A stretch of 64,000 nucleotides of DNA from assembly GCA_017304475.1 (NCBI GenBank), contig JAFKKV010000013.1:332664-396663 (forward strand), in the 5' to 3' direction. This document shows, piece by piece, positions 43,262-53,852 of this stretch. Under the pieces are notes generated by a model that was not told where the DNA came from, did not search any database, and saw only the letters and a list, made by a program, of their open reading frames with translations. Numbering within the stretch: the stretch's first letter is position 1; the number at the start of each line of letters is the position of its first letter. This DNA is from Hyphomicrobiales bacterium (GTDB lineage Bacteria; Pseudomonadota; Alphaproteobacteria; Rhizobiales; Phreatobacteraceae). A program made the position numbers and the translations under genes.

Positions 43262-45565
43262 TCAGAAATCGGCGGTCGCGGAAAGCTTGAAGGTACGGCC
43301 CGGCGCGACCTGGAGTTCGAGCGGATTGGTCTGCGCCACGGCGGTGGAGGCCGGCGTGTTGGTGTAGTTGCCGTAGAGGTTCTGGAAATAGCGGGTGTCG
43401 AAGATGTTCTGGACACCGGCGCGGAAGGTCAGGTTGGCGGTCGGACGCCAGTTGATGAAGCTGTCGAACACGGCATAGCCGCCGGGCTTGTAGATGTTGG
43501 GAGCGCTGGTGCGGGTGATCGGCGCGCCGAAATTGGCCATGATCTCGCCGTCGATGTTCCATTCGCGCTTGAACCAGCGCAGGCCGAGCGTCGCGGTCAG
43601 CGGCAGGACGGCGTCGAAGGCGACCTTGGCCGAGGTCGGCGTCGCCCGCTGTTCGGCGAACTGGTAGGATAGCCCGCCATTGAGGATCAGGTCGTCGGTG
43701 ATCCGGTACTGCGCCGAGGCCTCCACGCCATAGATCGTCACCGCCGAGACATTGGTATTGGTCAGGTCGATGGAGCCGGGCGACGGCGGCTGGAAGCTGA
43801 GGATGAAGTCCTTGTAGGTGGTGTGGAAGGCGCCGACCGAGAACCAGCCGCGGTCGAACCGACCGCGCAGGCCCGCCTCGTAGGATCTCGCCGATTCAGG
43901 CCGCAGGTTGGGATTGGGAATGAGGCTGCCGCCATTGCCGGCGCCGCCCGGCAGCGACAGATAGAGCTGCTGGGCCGTCGGCATCTTGAAGCCTTCGGCA
44001 TAACGCGCATAGACCGAGTAGACGTCGGTCAGCTTGAACACCATGCCGAGCTGCGGGATGAACCGGCTGGAGGTGATCTGGCTGGGCGTCGCGCCGGGGA
44101 CCGGCTTGTAGTCCGCGTCCGGGCGCGGATCGATGGTGTAATTGGCCCAGCGCACACCCGGCGTGATGGTCCAGCGGCCGCCGAGCAGGCTGATCTCGTC
44201 CTGCAGATAGAGATCGGCGCGGGTCGTATTGGCATTGGCGAAGTTGAAGCCCGAGCCCCTGGTGACCGAGATGGGCGTGCCGGTCGTGGCATTGGTCACC
44301 GTGTCCTGTCGGAAATAGTCCGTCTTGGTCGTGTCGCCCTGGAAGCCATAGGTCAGGATGTGCTGCGCCGGGCCGAGGTTGAAGCGCGAGGTCAATTGAA
44401 CCTCGCCCTGCAGGAAATTCTCGGTGTAGTTCAGGATCGCATTGGTGCGCCGCTGCTGGTTGGTATTGAGGTTCAGCTGATAGCGGGTGCTGTCGAGCTG
44501 GCGGCTCTGCGGCGAATAGGAGACGTTCCAGCGCACCGCGTCGATCCAGCCCCAATGCGGCGTCCAGTCATGGGCGATGGCGAAGTTCTGCCGGCTGAGC
44601 ACCTGGTTGCGCTGATACTGGCCGTTGCGGTGCGGCGCGCCGGAAACCGTGACCGTCTGGCCGAAATCGTAGCGCTGGTCGACCGTGGTGTTGCGGTTGA
44701 AAGCCTCGGCGACGAACCGCCATTCGTGATCGTCGGCCGGCCGCCAGACCAGCTTGGCGAAGCCGTTCCAGGTGCTGTTGTTGAGCGGATCGAGGACATT
44801 GCAGGCGAGCGTGCGGGTCGCCGGGCAGCCCCAGATGCCGCCATCGGCGCGCGCCGTCGACAAGGTCGGCGCCTGGGAGCTGCGCTGGCTGAGCACGAAA
44901 ATGCCCTGCAGGGTCGGCGTGAACTGGATGGCGGTCATGCCGGTCTTGACGAAAGCCTGGTCCAAGCTGTCGTAGGAGGACTGGATGCGAGCCGCCCAGG
45001 GCCTGCCCTTGCCGCGCAGCAGGTCGTCCGGATCGAGCGTGCGGAAGGCGACGATGCCGCCGAGCGCGTCGGCGCCCCACAGCACCGAGCCCGGCCCGCG
45101 CATGATCTCGACCGATTTCATATAGGGCAGATCGACGACGTCGCGGGTGCCGTCGGTGATGCGCTCCATGACGCGGGCGCCGTCGACGCGGATCTGCACG
45201 CGGTTGCCGGTGACGCCGCGAATGGTGAAACCGCCGAGATTGTGCCAGGGGTCGGTGCCGGTCGTGACCCGGTCGACGCTGACGCCGGGCTCGTAGCGCA
45301 CCAGGTCCTGGATGTCGCGGGTCGCCCGGTCATCCATCTGCTGGCGCGAAATGACCGTCACATTGGCCGGTACGTCCAGGCGCTGGCGTTCCTCGCGCGT
45401 TGCGGTCACCGTGATCTCGTCGGCCGCGGAGGCATTGGCGGCGGCCGCCGCCCGGGTCTCGGCCGGCGACGGCGCATTGGCCTGGCCGAACGCGCCTCCC
45501 GTGGCCGCCGTCAAAACAAGAATGGAAACCGACGCGCAAAGCGTCGCATAGCCGGACCGTGTCAT
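43262..45565 (-). CDS. TonB-dependent outer-membrane receptor, hemoglobin/heme family
   Basis: 767 aa. Signal peptide at residues 1-28. TonB box near 49-56 (DEITVTAT). Plug domain up to about 190, with VRYEPGVSVDR, FTIRGVTGNRVQIRVDGARV and MRGPGSVLWGADALGGIV. The 22-strand barrel ends in FKLSATADF with the terminal Phe needed for assembly. NPNLRPE matches the NPNL motif of heme receptors; YAEGFKMPTAQQLY takes the place of FRAP. The HmuS-like gene follows. Ligand probably heme or a heme protein. Confidence 0.88.
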   Translation of the reverse strand: MTRSGYATLCASVSILVLTAATGGAFGQANAPSPAETRAAAAANASAADEITVTATREERQRLDVPANVTVISRQQMDDRATRDIQDLVRYEPGVSVDRVTTGTDPWHNLGGFTIRGVTGNRVQIRVDGARVMERITDGTRDVVDLPYMKSVEIMRGPGSVLWGADALGGIVAFRTLDPDDLLRGKGRPWAARIQSSYDSLDQAFVKTGMTAIQFTPTLQGIFVLSQRSSQAPTLSTARADGGIWGCPATRTLACNVLDPLNNSTWNGFAKLVWRPADDHEWRFVAEAFNRNTTVDQRYDFGQTVTVSGAPHRNGQYQRNQVLSRQNFAIAHDWTPHWGWIDAVRWNVSYSPQSRQLDSTRYQLNLNTNQQRRTNAILNYTENFLQGEVQLTSRFNLGPAQHILTYGFQGDTTKTDYFRQDTVTNATTGTPISVTRGSGFNFANANTTRADLYLQDEISLLGGRWTITPGVRWANYTIDPRPDADYKPVPGATPSQITSSRFIPQLGMVFKLTDVYSVYARYAEGFKMPTAQQLYLSLPGGAGNGGSLIPNPNLRPESARSYEAGLRGRFDRGWFSVGAFHTTYKDFILSFQPPSPGSIDLTNTNVSAVTIYGVEASAQYRITDDLILNGGLSYQFAEQRATPTSAKVAFDAVLPLTATLGLRWFKREWNIDGEIMANFGAPITRTSAPNIYKPGGYAVFDSFINWRPTANLTFRAGVQNIFDTRYFQNLYGNYTNTPASTAVAQTNPLELQVAPGRTFKLSATADF

Positions 45566-45679
45566 CGCCCCGAAGCCCCTTGCCCAAGATGTGTGATGGC
45601 TGGCTGGCTTGAGACGGACGGCGTTCAGCTGGCTGGCATGGCGGCGGGGTGAACCAATTGGCCCCGTCGATCGCCGGCT

Positions 45680-45708
45680 CTCCTAGAAAAGTTGATTTTC
45701 ACTGTCAA
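45680..45708 (-). promoter_or_regulatory. Candidate promoter of the TonB-receptor gene
   Basis: On the minus strand a perfect TTGACA (45703-45708) precedes TAGGAG (45680-45685) by 17 bp. The -35 lies in a GTTGA...TCAAC dyad (45691-45709). It is 115-140 bp before the receptor start. The -10 is weak. Confidence 0.4.
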
Positions 45709-45744
45709 CAATATGACTCATTTTGAGGCACCCTAGATATGCGA

Positions 45745-45783
45745 ATTCGAATGTCAGTAGTTTGTAATGATTTTCATTCGAAT
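45745..45783. promoter_or_regulatory. Fur-like box inside a 9-bp inverted repeat, receptor/fumC intergenic region
   Basis: AATGATTTTCATT (45766-45778) has the AATGA-N3-TCATT core of the classic Fur box. Around it ATTCGAATG (45745-45753) and CATTCGAAT (45775-45783) form a 9-bp inverted repeat. It lies 201 bp before the receptor start and 347 bp before fumC. The rest of the 560-bp gap, apart from the candidate receptor promoter, shows nothing else recognised. In Rhizobiales, Irr or RirA may replace Fur. Confidence 0.5.
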
Positions 45784-46124
45784 TTTCCGGCACTTATCGC
45801 CCAACCCCTGGCGGCGCCGGCGCGCGGCCGGAATATGCAGAGGCCATATGGGATTGCATGCGTGGCGGCCGCGGCCGCGCCCAGTGCGCCGGCTGGCGGC
45901 CGCGAAGCCCCCATCGGCCAGCGATACGGCGAGGCGAGACAGAATGCCGCACCCTCGGTGCCGCAGCGCCGCGGAGGACAGGTGCTCAGACAAAAAGACC
46001 ATCGTGGAAGAAGCGCCTCTGGCGTAGTGTGCGGTGGTTTTCGACGGCACAAGCCACGTTTCAGCCGTGCCGCGGCATGCCCTGTGAGGGCGCCCTTCCG
46101 ATCGACGATCCCGTAGAGACCATC

Positions 46125-47516
<1,392 letters not shown>

Positions 47517-47653
47517 GCGACGCGCGTCGGCGCATCGCCGTCATCTGAAATGCGAACGGAGCCGGTGATGAACCGGCCCCGCGTCATGGCCGCACCGCAA
47601 CTCAGGCTGGCTTGTGGTCTCGGTGGACCTGCCGCTGACACGTGTGAACCACC

Positions 47654-47833
47654 GACGTCACCCCCGGCGAGCGAAGCGAGGGAAGGGGGTCCAGGAGCCA
47701 ACAGGCCGCCCCGTCCGCACATGTCGTGCAGGGATCGCAGCGGTCAACACGGAGCCCGGCCTCCCTGGTCCCCCTTCCCCTCGGCTTCGCCTCGGCCCCC
47801 GGCAAAGCAATTGCTTTGCCTTGGGGTGACGTC
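47654..47833. repeat. Inverted intergenic repeat with a 20-bp perfect palindrome
   Basis: Left arm 47654-47695 (GACGTCACCCCCGGCGAGCG, then AAGCGAGGGAAGGGGGTCC). Right arm from 47764 (CCCTGGTCCCCCTTCCCCTC) to 47833 (TTGGGGTGACGTCGG). The right arm is interrupted by GGCAAAGCAATTGCTTTGCC (47802-47821), a perfect palindrome. Same family as the repeat at 38646. It fills most of the 485-bp fumC-ridA gap. Confidence 0.75.
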
Positions 47834-47936
47834 GGAGTGCGTAGGCTCGCTCGGTGGAAACCGGCCAAGACAACTCCGGCTGCCAAAGCCCCGGACGCTT
47901 AACGGCCCGGGCAAGGCGCAAGACCCGATAGGCGAA

Positions 47937-47961
47937 CGGGGCCGGCTCATCGCCGGCCCCG
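47937..47961 (-). terminator. Hairpin downstream of the exported ridA gene
   Basis: CGGGGCCGG (47937-47945), a 7-nt loop and CCGGCCCCG (47953-47961), 40 bp past the ridA stop on the minus strand. Strong stem but no U-run; probably marks the operon's 3' end. Confidence 0.5.
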
Positions 47962-48001
47962 CTCCAATGTGCATGCCGGCCTCAGGCCGGCCGCCGATCG
48001 A

Positions 48002-48505
48002 TCAGGGGCGAACGGCCGTCACTTCGATCTCGACCAGCCAGCCCGGATTGACGAGGCCGGCGACCTGCATGACCGAACGCGCCGGCAGGTTGGGCTGCGC
48101 CGGCGTGCCGAAGAACTGCGTATAGCCCTCCATGAAGCCGGCGAAATCCATGCGGTTCTCCTTGGCGGGATCGGCCACCAGGAAGACCTGCATCTTGACC
48201 ACGTCCTTCATCTGCAGGTTGACCCGCTGCAGCGCGCGCTCGATCGCCTGCAGCACGCTCACCGTCTGCGCCTTGGTATCGCCGAAGGAGGCCAGGCTGT
48301 TGCGCGGAGCCTGCTCGTTGGTCACCGTCGGCACCATGCCGCTGACATAGACCGTGGTCCGCCCGGCAGGCACTTCGACCGCAGCGGCGATCGGGAAATT
48401 CGAGCCGGGATTGCGGTGGCGGATGACGTCCTGGGCATTGGCCGCCCCGGCCATGCCGGCAAGTGCTGCGGCAAGCGTCACGACAAGGCTGGTCTTGCGG
48501 AACAT
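48002..48505 (-). CDS. RidA/YjgF-family protein with a signal peptide (periplasmic)
   Basis: 167 aa. MFRKTSLVVTLAAALAGMAG then AANA-QD is a clear Sec signal with cleavage near residue 24, unusual for this normally cytoplasmic family. The core is intact: VYVSGMVPTV, RALQRVNLQMKDVVKMQVFL and PARSVMQVAGLVNPGWLVEI. Arg143 and Glu159/161 stand where canonical RidA has its imine-hydrolysing Arg and Glu. It is the last gene after the amine oxidase and cytochrome c genes. Expected role: hydrolyse imines made in the periplasm by the oxidase. Confidence 0.88.
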   Translation of the reverse strand: MFRKTSLVVTLAAALAGMAGAANAQDVIRHRNPGSNFPIAAAVEVPAGRTTVYVSGMVPTVTNEQAPRNSLASFGDTKAQTVSVLQAIERALQRVNLQMKDVVKMQVFLVADPAKENRMDFAGFMEGYTQFFGTPAQPNLPARSVMQVAGLVNPGWLVEIEVTAVRP

Positions 48506-48611
48506 GAATTACTCCCTTGAATGGAATGGAGGCGGCATGCCGGCACCGGGCCCATGCCGCCCTCTTGTCTGGCGACCGGGCGGACGAAGGTCCACCCGGC
48601 CGGGCTTGCGC

Positions 48612-49022
48612 CTATTGACGCACCGCCTTCACATCGTCGGCGCTGACCGGATCGGTGTAGTTGTTGCCGAAATTGGTCCGGATGTAATTGACCACCGCCG
48701 CGACCTGGGCGTCGTTCAACTGGTTGCCGAATGACGGCATGGCCTTCTGCCCGTTGACGACCAGGTAGACCGGGTAGCCCGAGGCTTCGAGCTTGGTATT
48801 GCCGGCGAGCTTCGGATAGGCACCGGCGCCGATGGCGCCGCGGCCTTCCGGCATGTGGCAGCCGGCGCAGACATAACGATAGATCGATTCGCCGTCCTGA
48901 TAGGTGAAGCGGGCCGGGCTGGAGAACAGCGCCGAGGACTGCGACAGGGCCGCGGTGGCGCCGGCGATCAAAAGGGCGGCGGTCAGGCCGATCTTGAGCG
49001 AGGTCTTGGATGACGGGATCAT
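48612..49022 (-). CDS. Periplasmic c-type cytochrome
   Basis: 136 aa with a signal peptide (LKIGLTAALLIAGATAALSQ). One heme site CAGCH at residues 52-56; the distal ligand is probably Met95 (QKAMPSFGNQL), giving a class I monoheme cytochrome. ATG 49022 has AGAGGG upstream. It lies 38 nt downstream of the amine-oxidase gene. It probably takes electrons from that flavoprotein and passes them to the respiratory chain, as CycN does for nicotine oxidoreductase in Pseudomonas. Confidence 0.93.
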   Translation of the reverse strand: MIPSSKTSLKIGLTAALLIAGATAALSQSSALFSSPARFTYQDGESIYRYVCAGCHMPEGRGAIGAGAYPKLAGNTKLEASGYPVYLVVNGQKAMPSFGNQLNDAQVAAVVNYIRTNFGNNYTDPVSADDVKAVRQ

Positions 49023-49060
49023 GGTGAAACCCTCTGGAACGACAAGGAAATTACGGGCGA

Positions 49061-50659
49061 TCAGCCGGCGACGACGCGCTTGTGCAGACGCCCGATGGCG
49101 TCGAGCGCGGAGAGCACGGCGCCTTCCTGCCAGGCCGGCAGATAGGAGGCGTGCTCGCCCGCCAGCATGATCCGGCCATCCATGGCGCAGAGGTTCTTGT
49201 AGTGCTGCTTGCGCGCGGCATCGCTCCACACGGCGTAGCAGCCGAGCGTCGCGGGCTCGCGGTGCCAGCCCACCGAGATGCCGTTCTCGAACTCCTTCTG
49301 GTATTGCTGCGGATGGATCTGCGCGCCGAATTCGACGGCCTTCTTGATCCGGTCGGCCGGCGCCAGCGCCGTCCATTCATAGGCATTGGCGCCGAAGGCA
49401 TAGGCCCCGAGCAGCACGCCCTTGCCGGTCTTGAAGAAGTTCGACGAGGGATACTGGATCATGGCGTTCGGCAGGTTGGTGTAGCTGATGCCGCCATAGA
49501 TCTGCTCGTCCTCCTCCCAGAACCGGCGCTTGAACTGCAGGCCGACCTTGATCGAGGGCGCATAGGCCGGCGCGTCGATCGCCGCCTTCATGGCCGAGCC
49601 GACATTGATGTCGATCTGCGACAGCACCGAGAGCGGAATGGTGCACAGGCAATAGTCGGCGCTCGCCGTCTGCTGCCGGCCGCCCTTCTTGGCATCGACA
49701 TAGGTGACGGTGACGCCACGATTGTCCTGCTTGATGGTGGTCACCTTGGCATTGTACTTGATCAGGCGGCCGACTTCGCGCTGGAACGCCTTGCCGATCA
49801 TGTCCATGCCGCCAACCGGCTGGAAGATCGCCGAGTGGAACTCGTAGACATTGCCGGTCTGCATGCGGTTCCACAGACGGGACTTCACCACGTCCTTGAA
49901 GCTGAACGGCTCGGACGGCACCGGCTCGCCGGTGAGGCCGCCGCCGGGATCACGGTCATAGCCGCGCCGGTCGCTCGTCAGATCGTTCTTCACATAGCGG
50001 TAATTGGCATCGAGCGCGCCCCACTGGCGCAGCGCCGCGAGCAGGACTTCCTTGTCCTCCTTGGTCACGGCGTCTTCCAGCTTGTCCTGGTTGACCGCCT
50101 TGGACAGGAGTTCGGTCATGCCGCCCTGGAAGTCGGAATAGATGTGACGGAAGCGCTGCGGCTTGCCGCCGAAACTGTCCTTGTTGTGCAGGTAGGCGTT
50201 GTAATTGACCTGGACGAAGGGCTCCATGGCGACGCCGAGCCGCTTGCAATAATCCAGGATGGCGTGATGGTTGTAGGGAATGCGCCACGGGCCGGGATTG
50301 ATGTAATTGCCGCGCTCGAACTCGCATTTCTGCTCGATGCCGCCGAGCTCGGTGAACTTGTCGCCGCCGCGCAGCGTCCAGTTCCGGCCGCCGGCGCGCT
50401 CGTGATATTCCAGCACCTGGACCTTGTAGCCGGCCTTGCGCAGTTCCAGCGCCGCGACGAGGCCGGCAAGGCCCGCGCCGAGGATCAGCACGGACGCGCC
50501 CTTGGGATCGCCGTCGAGCTTGATCGGGCCGGTATAGGGCGATTCAGCCGCATGGCCGAGACTGGTCATCGCCTGGTACATGGCGGCGCCGCCGGCGGCC
50601 GCCCCGATCAGGTTCAGCAGGTGGCGCCTGCTCATCGGTGACGTGTCTGTTTCCGACAT
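49061..50659 (-). CDS. Tat-exported flavin monoamine oxidase/dehydrogenase family protein
   Basis: 532 aa. Twin-arginine signal MSRRHLLNLIGAAAGGAAMY (SRRHLLN at 10-16). FAD-binding VLILGAGLAGLVAALELRKA (GAGLAG 61-66), then VLEYHERAGGRNWT with Glu84 for ribose. The C-terminal FAD site is in MLAGEHASYLPAWQEGAVLS. The insert and fold follow MAO/L-amino-acid oxidase and nicotine-oxidoreductase-like proteins. First gene of an operon with cytochrome c and exported RidA, suggesting a dehydrogenase using cytochrome c rather than O2. Amine substrate unknown. Confidence 0.88.
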   Translation of the reverse strand: MSETDTSPMSRRHLLNLIGAAAGGAAMYQAMTSLGHAAESPYTGPIKLDGDPKGASVLILGAGLAGLVAALELRKAGYKVQVLEYHERAGGRNWTLRGGDKFTELGGIEQKCEFERGNYINPGPWRIPYNHHAILDYCKRLGVAMEPFVQVNYNAYLHNKDSFGGKPQRFRHIYSDFQGGMTELLSKAVNQDKLEDAVTKEDKEVLLAALRQWGALDANYRYVKNDLTSDRRGYDRDPGGGLTGEPVPSEPFSFKDVVKSRLWNRMQTGNVYEFHSAIFQPVGGMDMIGKAFQREVGRLIKYNAKVTTIKQDNRGVTVTYVDAKKGGRQQTASADYCLCTIPLSVLSQIDINVGSAMKAAIDAPAYAPSIKVGLQFKRRFWEEDEQIYGGISYTNLPNAMIQYPSSNFFKTGKGVLLGAYAFGANAYEWTALAPADRIKKAVEFGAQIHPQQYQKEFENGISVGWHREPATLGCYAVWSDAARKQHYKNLCAMDGRIMLAGEHASYLPAWQEGAVLSALDAIGRLHKRVVAG

Positions 50660-51497
50660 CGTTTCGCTCCCAAATTCAAAAAGATCGGCGGCGGCGCGGC
50701 GCCGCGACGGCGCAGCCGAAGCAGCGGCCGAGATGGACGATTAGAGATCAAAGCGCCGCAGCCGTCAGCGCAGTTTGGTATGATTCTTTGTTATGCGGGA
50801 TGTGAAGGAAGTTCATACCGCAATGATGGAACCGGACCGGACGCCCGGGTCCTTGCCGGCGACCACCAGAATGTTGCGGCCGGGCTTTACGCCGATCGAC
50901 CAAAACCGGAACTCATTAAATCAAATCAAAAGCTTCGCCGCCGCCCCGAAGCGCGTCGGGCGTGGTGGCGGCCCCGGCCGAAAGAGCCGGAGGCCGCTCG
51001 ATCGGCAAGCCGGCCGGCCAAATTGCAACGGGCTGTGAACGCGTGGCCGGCCGGCGGGCCGGGCCGGCCTCCTCGGCGATAAGCGGACGGAAACGCTCAC
51101 TCGGGCCGCCGCATGGCCCGGCAAGAGCCGAAAGTGCTCAGCACTTGGCCGATCGAGCACGTGTTTCTACGCGTCCGTAGATGTCCCAGTAACCATCGAA
51201 ACCCAGTCTTAGAGCCAGCCCGTGACCGCCTCCGCCGACCGCGAGGCGGCAACTGACGCAAGGACATAACGTGACGACAAGACCAGCGACGGGGATCGTT
51301 CGTCCCGCTCGAAAAGCCCGACGCGGACCGTTCCCCGAGCGGTCCGTGTCCGCGACGCGGCCGATCCCCTCCGCCGATGCGGCGCCGCAGCCCCTGCGTC
51401 CGGTCTGACGCCGCAGCCCCCCGCCCCGGTCATGCCGCCGGGTCATCGACACCGCCCGCCTCCTGCCGATCGGCAGCCCCCCGACGGAGCCCTTCCC
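50660..51497. other. 838-bp intergenic region between amine-oxidase and chemoreceptor genes
   Basis: Holds an inverted repeat GGTATGA (50777-50783) and TCATACC (50813-50819), arms 36 bp apart, 118 bp before the amine-oxidase start: a possible operator of that operon. A CGGACCG/CGGTCCG hairpin lies at 51324-51346. Short frames such as 50793-51038 have no recognisable features. No RNA gene seen. Confidence 0.45.
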
Positions 51498-53192
51498 ATG
51501 TCCTTCCTCGCCCGGTTCAGCATCCTGACCAAGATCATCACCGTCATCGCGTTGATCGGCGTCATCACAGCCGGCTGCGCCCACTACATGATCGGCAAGA
51601 TGTCGGAGATCGACGCCGCCTATTCCGGTTATCTCGCCAGGGATGCCCAGGCCAATGTGGTCGCAAGCCGCGCCAACCGCGCCATCTACCAGATCCGCTA
51701 CCTCGCCTGGCGCTCGATAGCGGAAGCCGACAATACGAGCCTCCGCGCCAATGAGGCCGAATATATCAAGACCTTCGAAGAATTCGGGCAGATGCTGCGA
51801 TTCGTCCGGGACAATTCGCCTCCTGCCTATGGCGCGCAGGCCGAGCGGATCGCCGCCAAGGTGGCGACGACCTTCCGCGGCCAATTGGACATCGCCATGG
51901 CTCACGCCGTCGCCAACCGCAACGCGGAAGCACTGGCGCAGCAGATCAGGAACACCCCCCTGTTCAACGAGATCACCCGCGATCTCGGAGAGCTGCGCGA
52001 CGGCCTGGCCACGGCGATCCAGAAGGGCAGCGAAGAGCTTGCGGCCGCTACCGCATCGACCATTCGCCTGTCCATGATCGCCCTGGGACTTGGCCTCGCG
52101 CTCGGCATCGGCGCCGCCGTCCTGGTCGCATTGTTCGGCATTATCAGGCCGATCCGCAACCTGGTCGCGGCCTTGACCCGCATGGCCGGCGGAACGCTCG
52201 ACATCGAGATCGCCGAATCGAAGCGCCGCGACGAACTCGGCGAAGTCGGCCGGGCCGTCGTCGCCATCAAGGCCCGGGCCGAGGAGAAGGCGCTGGCCGA
52301 AGCCGCGGAGAAGGCCAAGGACGACGCTCGGGCGGCGGCGCAGCGCAAGGCCGACATGCAGATGCTCGCCGACAGTTTCGAAACGGCGGTGGGCGGCATC
52401 ATCGGCGCCGTGTCCTCGTCGGCGACCGAACTCGAAGCGGCCGCGCAGACGCTGACGCAGACCGCCGAGACGACGCAGCATCTGTCGACCAATGTCGCCG
52501 CGGCGTCGGAGGAGGCCTCCATCAATGTCCAGGCCGTCGCCTCCGCGTCCGAGGAGCTCGCCTCGTCCCTGTCCGAGGTCGGCCGGCAGGTGCAGGAATC
52601 GAGCAAGATCGCGGTGGACGCCGTCCGTCAAGCGGAGAAGACCGATGCCCGGATCACCGCACTGCAGCAGGCAGCCAGCCGTATCGGCGATGTCGTCAAG
52701 CTGATTACCGCAGTGGCAGAACAGACCAACCTGCTTGCACTGAACGCCACGATCGAGGCGGCAAGGGCGGGCGAGGCCGGCCGCGGCTTCGCGGTCGTGG
52801 CCCAGGAGGTCAAGGCGCTCGCGGCCCAGACTGCCAAGGCGACCGACGAGATCGCCGTCCAGATCGACGGCATGCAGGTGGCAACCCAGGACTCCGTCTC
52901 CGCCATCAAGGAGATCGGCACGACCATCGGGCGCATCTCGACGATCTCCGTCAGCATAGCGGCGGCCATCGAGGAACAGGGTGTCGCAACCGAGGAAATC
53001 GCGCGCAACGTCCAGCAGGCCGCCGCTGGCACCAGCCAGGTCGCGGCCAATATCACCGACGTCAATCGCGGGGCGACGGAGACCGGCTCGGCCTCCAGTC
53101 AGGTGCTGTCTTCCGCCCAATCGCTGTCGAGCGAGGGCAACAGGCTGAAGCTCGAGGTCGGCAAATTCCTCGAGACCGTCCGTGCGGCGTGA
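51498..53192 (+). CDS. Methyl-accepting chemotaxis protein
   Basis: 564 aa. TM1 at 10-30, a periplasmic helical sensor at 31-189, TM2 at 191-214, then HAMP (about 214-268) and the signalling domain. The hairpin tip is intact at 409-434 ([20 protein letters not shown]). Candidate methylation stretches (Ala/Glu/Gln/Ser-rich) lie at 310-360 and 490-540. No CheR-docking pentapeptide at the C-terminus. GGAG lies 8 nt before ATG 51498. The ligand is unknown; the small all-helical sensor resembles 4-helix-bundle types. Confidence 0.95.
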   Translation: MSFLARFSILTKIITVIALIGVITAGCAHYMIGKMSEIDAAYSGYLARDAQANVVASRANRAIYQIRYLAWRSIAEADNTSLRANEAEYIKTFEEFGQMLRFVRDNSPPAYGAQAERIAAKVATTFRGQLDIAMAHAVANRNAEALAQQIRNTPLFNEITRDLGELRDGLATAIQKGSEELAAATASTIRLSMIALGLGLALGIGAAVLVALFGIIRPIRNLVAALTRMAGGTLDIEIAESKRRDELGEVGRAVVAIKARAEEKALAEAAEKAKDDARAAAQRKADMQMLADSFETAVGGIIGAVSSSATELEAAAQTLTQTAETTQHLSTNVAAASEEASINVQAVASASEELASSLSEVGRQVQESSKIAVDAVRQAEKTDARITALQQAASRIGDVVKLITAVAEQTNLLALNATIEAARAGEAGRGFAVVAQEVKALAAQTAKATDEIAVQIDGMQVATQDSVSAIKEIGTTIGRISTISVSIAAAIEEQGVATEEIARNVQQAAAGTSQVAANITDVNRGATETGSASSQVLSSAQSLSSEGNRLKLEVGKFLETVRAA

Positions 53193-53263
53193 CGCCCGGC
53201 CGGATGCGGCCCCGGGTCGCTTCGGTCCGTATCGCCTCCCCCTGAAGGATATGAGAGACAACC

Positions 53264-53614
53264 ATGCCCGACGTCGTTCACTACCTGCAAATACCGCCGC
53301 GTGACGGCCGCGCGAGCCGGCAAGGCGGCCACCTGACGGCCAGTCACCGGGACGAAATCCACCAGGCCGTCGCCCAGGCCAAGCAGGCCTCGGCGAGCAT
53401 GATCAATGCCCTGGAACTGTCCCTTGACGAACTCGCCGAGGCGCTGCTGGAAATGCCGGCCGATAGCGGCCGGCACTTGTCCCGCGACCTGGTGGCGGTC
53501 CGGGCAAGCCTCGCCGAGACCCGGCGAAGGCTTCGGGATCTCGACGCGCCCGCCGCCGAGGGATCGCGCCGGCCAGGCGTGAGCCCGGCCGCGCGGGAAC
53601 AGTCGATCGCGTGA
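53264..53614 (+). CDS. Small hypothetical protein downstream of the chemoreceptor
   Basis: 116 aa, soluble. Residues 28-90 (HRDEIHQAVAQAKQASASMI, then LELSLDELAEALLEMP and LVAVRASLAETRRRLRDLD) look like two amphipathic helices, perhaps coiled coil. The ends are disordered and Arg/Pro-rich. It starts 71 nt after the chemoreceptor stop, same strand, so may be co-transcribed. Not recognised. Confidence 0.55.
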   Translation: MPDVVHYLQIPPRDGRASRQGGHLTASHRDEIHQAVAQAKQASASMINALELSLDELAEALLEMPADSGRHLSRDLVAVRASLAETRRRLRDLDAPAAEGSRRPGVSPAAREQSIA

Positions 53615-53852
53615 AAGTGCGGCCGGCCGTGGCGCCCGCCGGGTGCCGCGGATCGGGCGCGACGCGCGGCCCGCGGCAAGGATGGGAGATGGCGGCAAGC
53701 TTGCATGGAGGAGCGGCCACAGGCCGCGGGGCGAGTACATCTTGACGAAAGCCCAGATGGCTTATGGGAGAATCGGGCGCTCCACGACCGCCCCATTCCG
53801 GAGGAGGAATCCGATCCAATGCGACAACCGTTTCCCGATTTAGGCTAGCAGA

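Noticed and set aside
49061..50659. Lysine 2-monooxygenase (DavB) for the flavin amine oxidase
   Set aside because: DavB is cytoplasmic; this protein has a Tat signal and is paired with a periplasmic cytochrome c and exported RidA.
50793..51038. 81-aa frame in the chemoreceptor upstream region
   Set aside because: No ribosome site, no recognisable fold, and it overlaps the inverted repeat.
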